Assembly: GCA_945957225.1 (NCBI GenBank)
Contig: CAMFKK010000169.1
Coordinates: forward strand, 1 to 5,865
Direction of reading: 5' to 3'
Origin: an uncultured Sphingobacteriia bacterium
Lineage (GTDB): Bacteria; Bacteroidota; Bacteroidia; Chitinophagales; Chitinophagaceae
Length of the DNA stretch: 5,865 nt
Within the stretch, counting starts at the first letter, position 1, and every line of letters starts with the position of its first letter. Position numbers and translations under genes: made by a program. Positions 5,073 through 5,865 of the stretch are shown piece after piece. The notes beneath the pieces were generated by a model. That model was not told the DNA's origin and did no database searches. It saw only the letters and a program-made list of their open reading frames with translations.

Positions 5073-5865
5073 ATGAGAAGGTATTTTCTTTCACTGGCGT
5101 TGCTTGCAACAACTGTTAGTTTTGCCCAACGACCCCAGAATCCAACACCAAGTCCCACTCCGGGCACTCCCGGAACCGGAGCACCGTCCATAACCGGGAT
5201 CCCTGGTTTTGGAGGAGCTGCTGCTCCCAGAACGGCACCAAGACCTTATAAAGACGTAATTACTGATAAAGCAATTACTAAGAAAGGCCTTTTCACCGTT
5301 CACAAAATTGATGAAAAATATTATTTTGAAATTGCTGACAGTATTCTTGGAAGAGAAATACTAGCTGTTTCTCGTTTTGCCAAAGTGCCAGCAGGTGCTG
5401 GTTATGGTGGAGAAATTGCCAATCAACAAACCGTAACTTTTGAAAAAGGGCCTAGCAATACCGTTTTGCTACGCACTATCACTTTAGTCAATACTGCTGA
5501 TGCTAATCAGGATATTTACAAAGCAGTTTCTAATTCAAACGTAAATGCTATTGCAGCATCTTTTCCAATTGCCGCATTTAGCAAAGATTCTAACGGTGTT
5601 GTTATTGATGTAACTGATTTATTTAAAGGAGACAATCAGGCAGTGGGTATTAATCCAAGATTTAAAACCCAATATCGTTTAACTGCTTTGGCTTCTGATA
5701 GAACTTTTATCAGTAAGATCAGCACTTATCCTATTAACACAGAAATCAGAAGCGTAAAAACTTATATTTCTGGATCTGCGTTAGGTGGCATAACACTTGG
5801 ACCAGCAGGTCCACAAGGTGCTGGTATTCCTGCAGCAAGCGATGCTGGTGCAGTAACCTTAGAAT
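5073..5865 (+). CDS. Secreted zinc-dependent metalloprotease-like protein (DUF5118/DUF5117 type), N-terminal part, cut by right window edge
   Basis: The 264 visible codons begin with a type I signal peptide: MRR, a hydrophobic core, and cleavage likely after SFA at residue 18. A Pro/Gly/Thr-rich linker of about 40 residues follows (19-58). The protein then resembles the N-terminal DUF5118 and DUF5117 regions of large Bacteroidota proteins annotated as zinc-dependent metalloproteases, with YKDVITDKAITKKGLFTVHK (59-78), YYFEIADSILGREILAVSRF (83-102), GAGYGGEIANQQ (108-119) and VVIDVTDLFKGDN (177-189). Such proteins usually run to about 800 residues and carry the zinc-binding HExxH in the C-terminal half, which is not visible here, so catalysis is unproven. 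A Gly-rich loop (GPAGPQGAG, 243-251) looks like a variable insertion. The protein is probably periplasmic or outer-membrane-associated. It is transcribed divergently from exbB. The family is recognised from memory of conserved motifs. Confidence 0.85.
   Translation, partial: MRRYFLSLALLATTVSFAQRPQNPTPSPTPGTPGTGAPSITGIPGFGGAAAPRTAPRPYKDVITDKAITKKGLFTVHKIDEKYYFEIADSILGREILAVSRFAKVPAGAGYGGEIANQQTVTFEKGPSNTVLLRTITLVNTADANQDIYKAVSNSNVNAIAASFPIAAFSKDSNGVVIDVTDLFKGDNQAVGINPRFKTQYRLTALASDRTFISKISTYPINTEIRSVKTYISGSALGGITLGPAGPQGAGIPAASDAGAVTLE

Noticed and set aside
5091..5303. Minus-strand frame of 70 codons rich in Ser, Gly and Arg
   Set aside because: It is antisense to the signal peptide and Pro/Gly linker of the metalloprotease; its composition reflects that low-complexity DNA.

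Overview
The window looks like chromosomal DNA from a member of Bacteroidota, probably of the Chitinophagaceae type. Four things point there: an exbB-exbD-exbD-tonB cluster with two ExbD paralogues; TonB proteins that carry the cytoplasmic FEGRNKxYGAYDLRK motif ahead of the membrane anchor; a secreted metalloprotease of the DUF5118/DUF5117 type; and AT-rich intergenic DNA with no Shine-Dalgarno sequences but with weak TTTG / TAnnTTTG-like promoter candidates. The family-level placement is inferred from protein style, not from a search.

Layout, right to left for the minus strand. Positions 5073-5865 (+) hold the first 264 codons of a secreted zinc-metalloprotease-like protein that runs off the right edge. 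A 343-bp divergent intergenic region (4730-5072) separates it from a minus-strand operon: exbB (4729-3866), exbD1 (3800-3153), exbD2 (3109-2558) and tonB1 (2523-1693). A strong intrinsic terminator (1642-1673) closes this operon. Downstream lies a second, paralogous tonB (1531-707), which probably has its own promoter. It is followed after 60 bp by the 5' part of mnmE (646-1), which runs off the left edge and seems to lack an ATG start.

How the genes work together: ExbB and the two ExbD proteins should form the inner-membrane proton-driven motor, with the key charged residues intact (ExbB Glu238; ExbD1 Asp20; ExbD2 Asp35). The two TonB proteins would pass that energy to outer-membrane TonB-dependent transporters. 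The two TonBs share a closely similar C-terminal domain and N-terminal cytoplasmic motif, but their periplasmic spacers differ strongly: a Pro8 tract in TonB1, and a proline-poor spacer containing a cysteine in TonB2. MnmE is a tRNA-modification GTPase with no obvious functional link. The divergent protease is an exported protein whose function is not established.

I see no mobile element, CRISPR array, tRNA, rRNA or clearly new system. The region is mostly ordinary housekeeping DNA. The points most worth a second look are the tandem tonB duplication split by a terminator, the dyad upstream of tonB2, the bulged hairpin at the putative exbB promoter, and the non-ATG start of mnmE.
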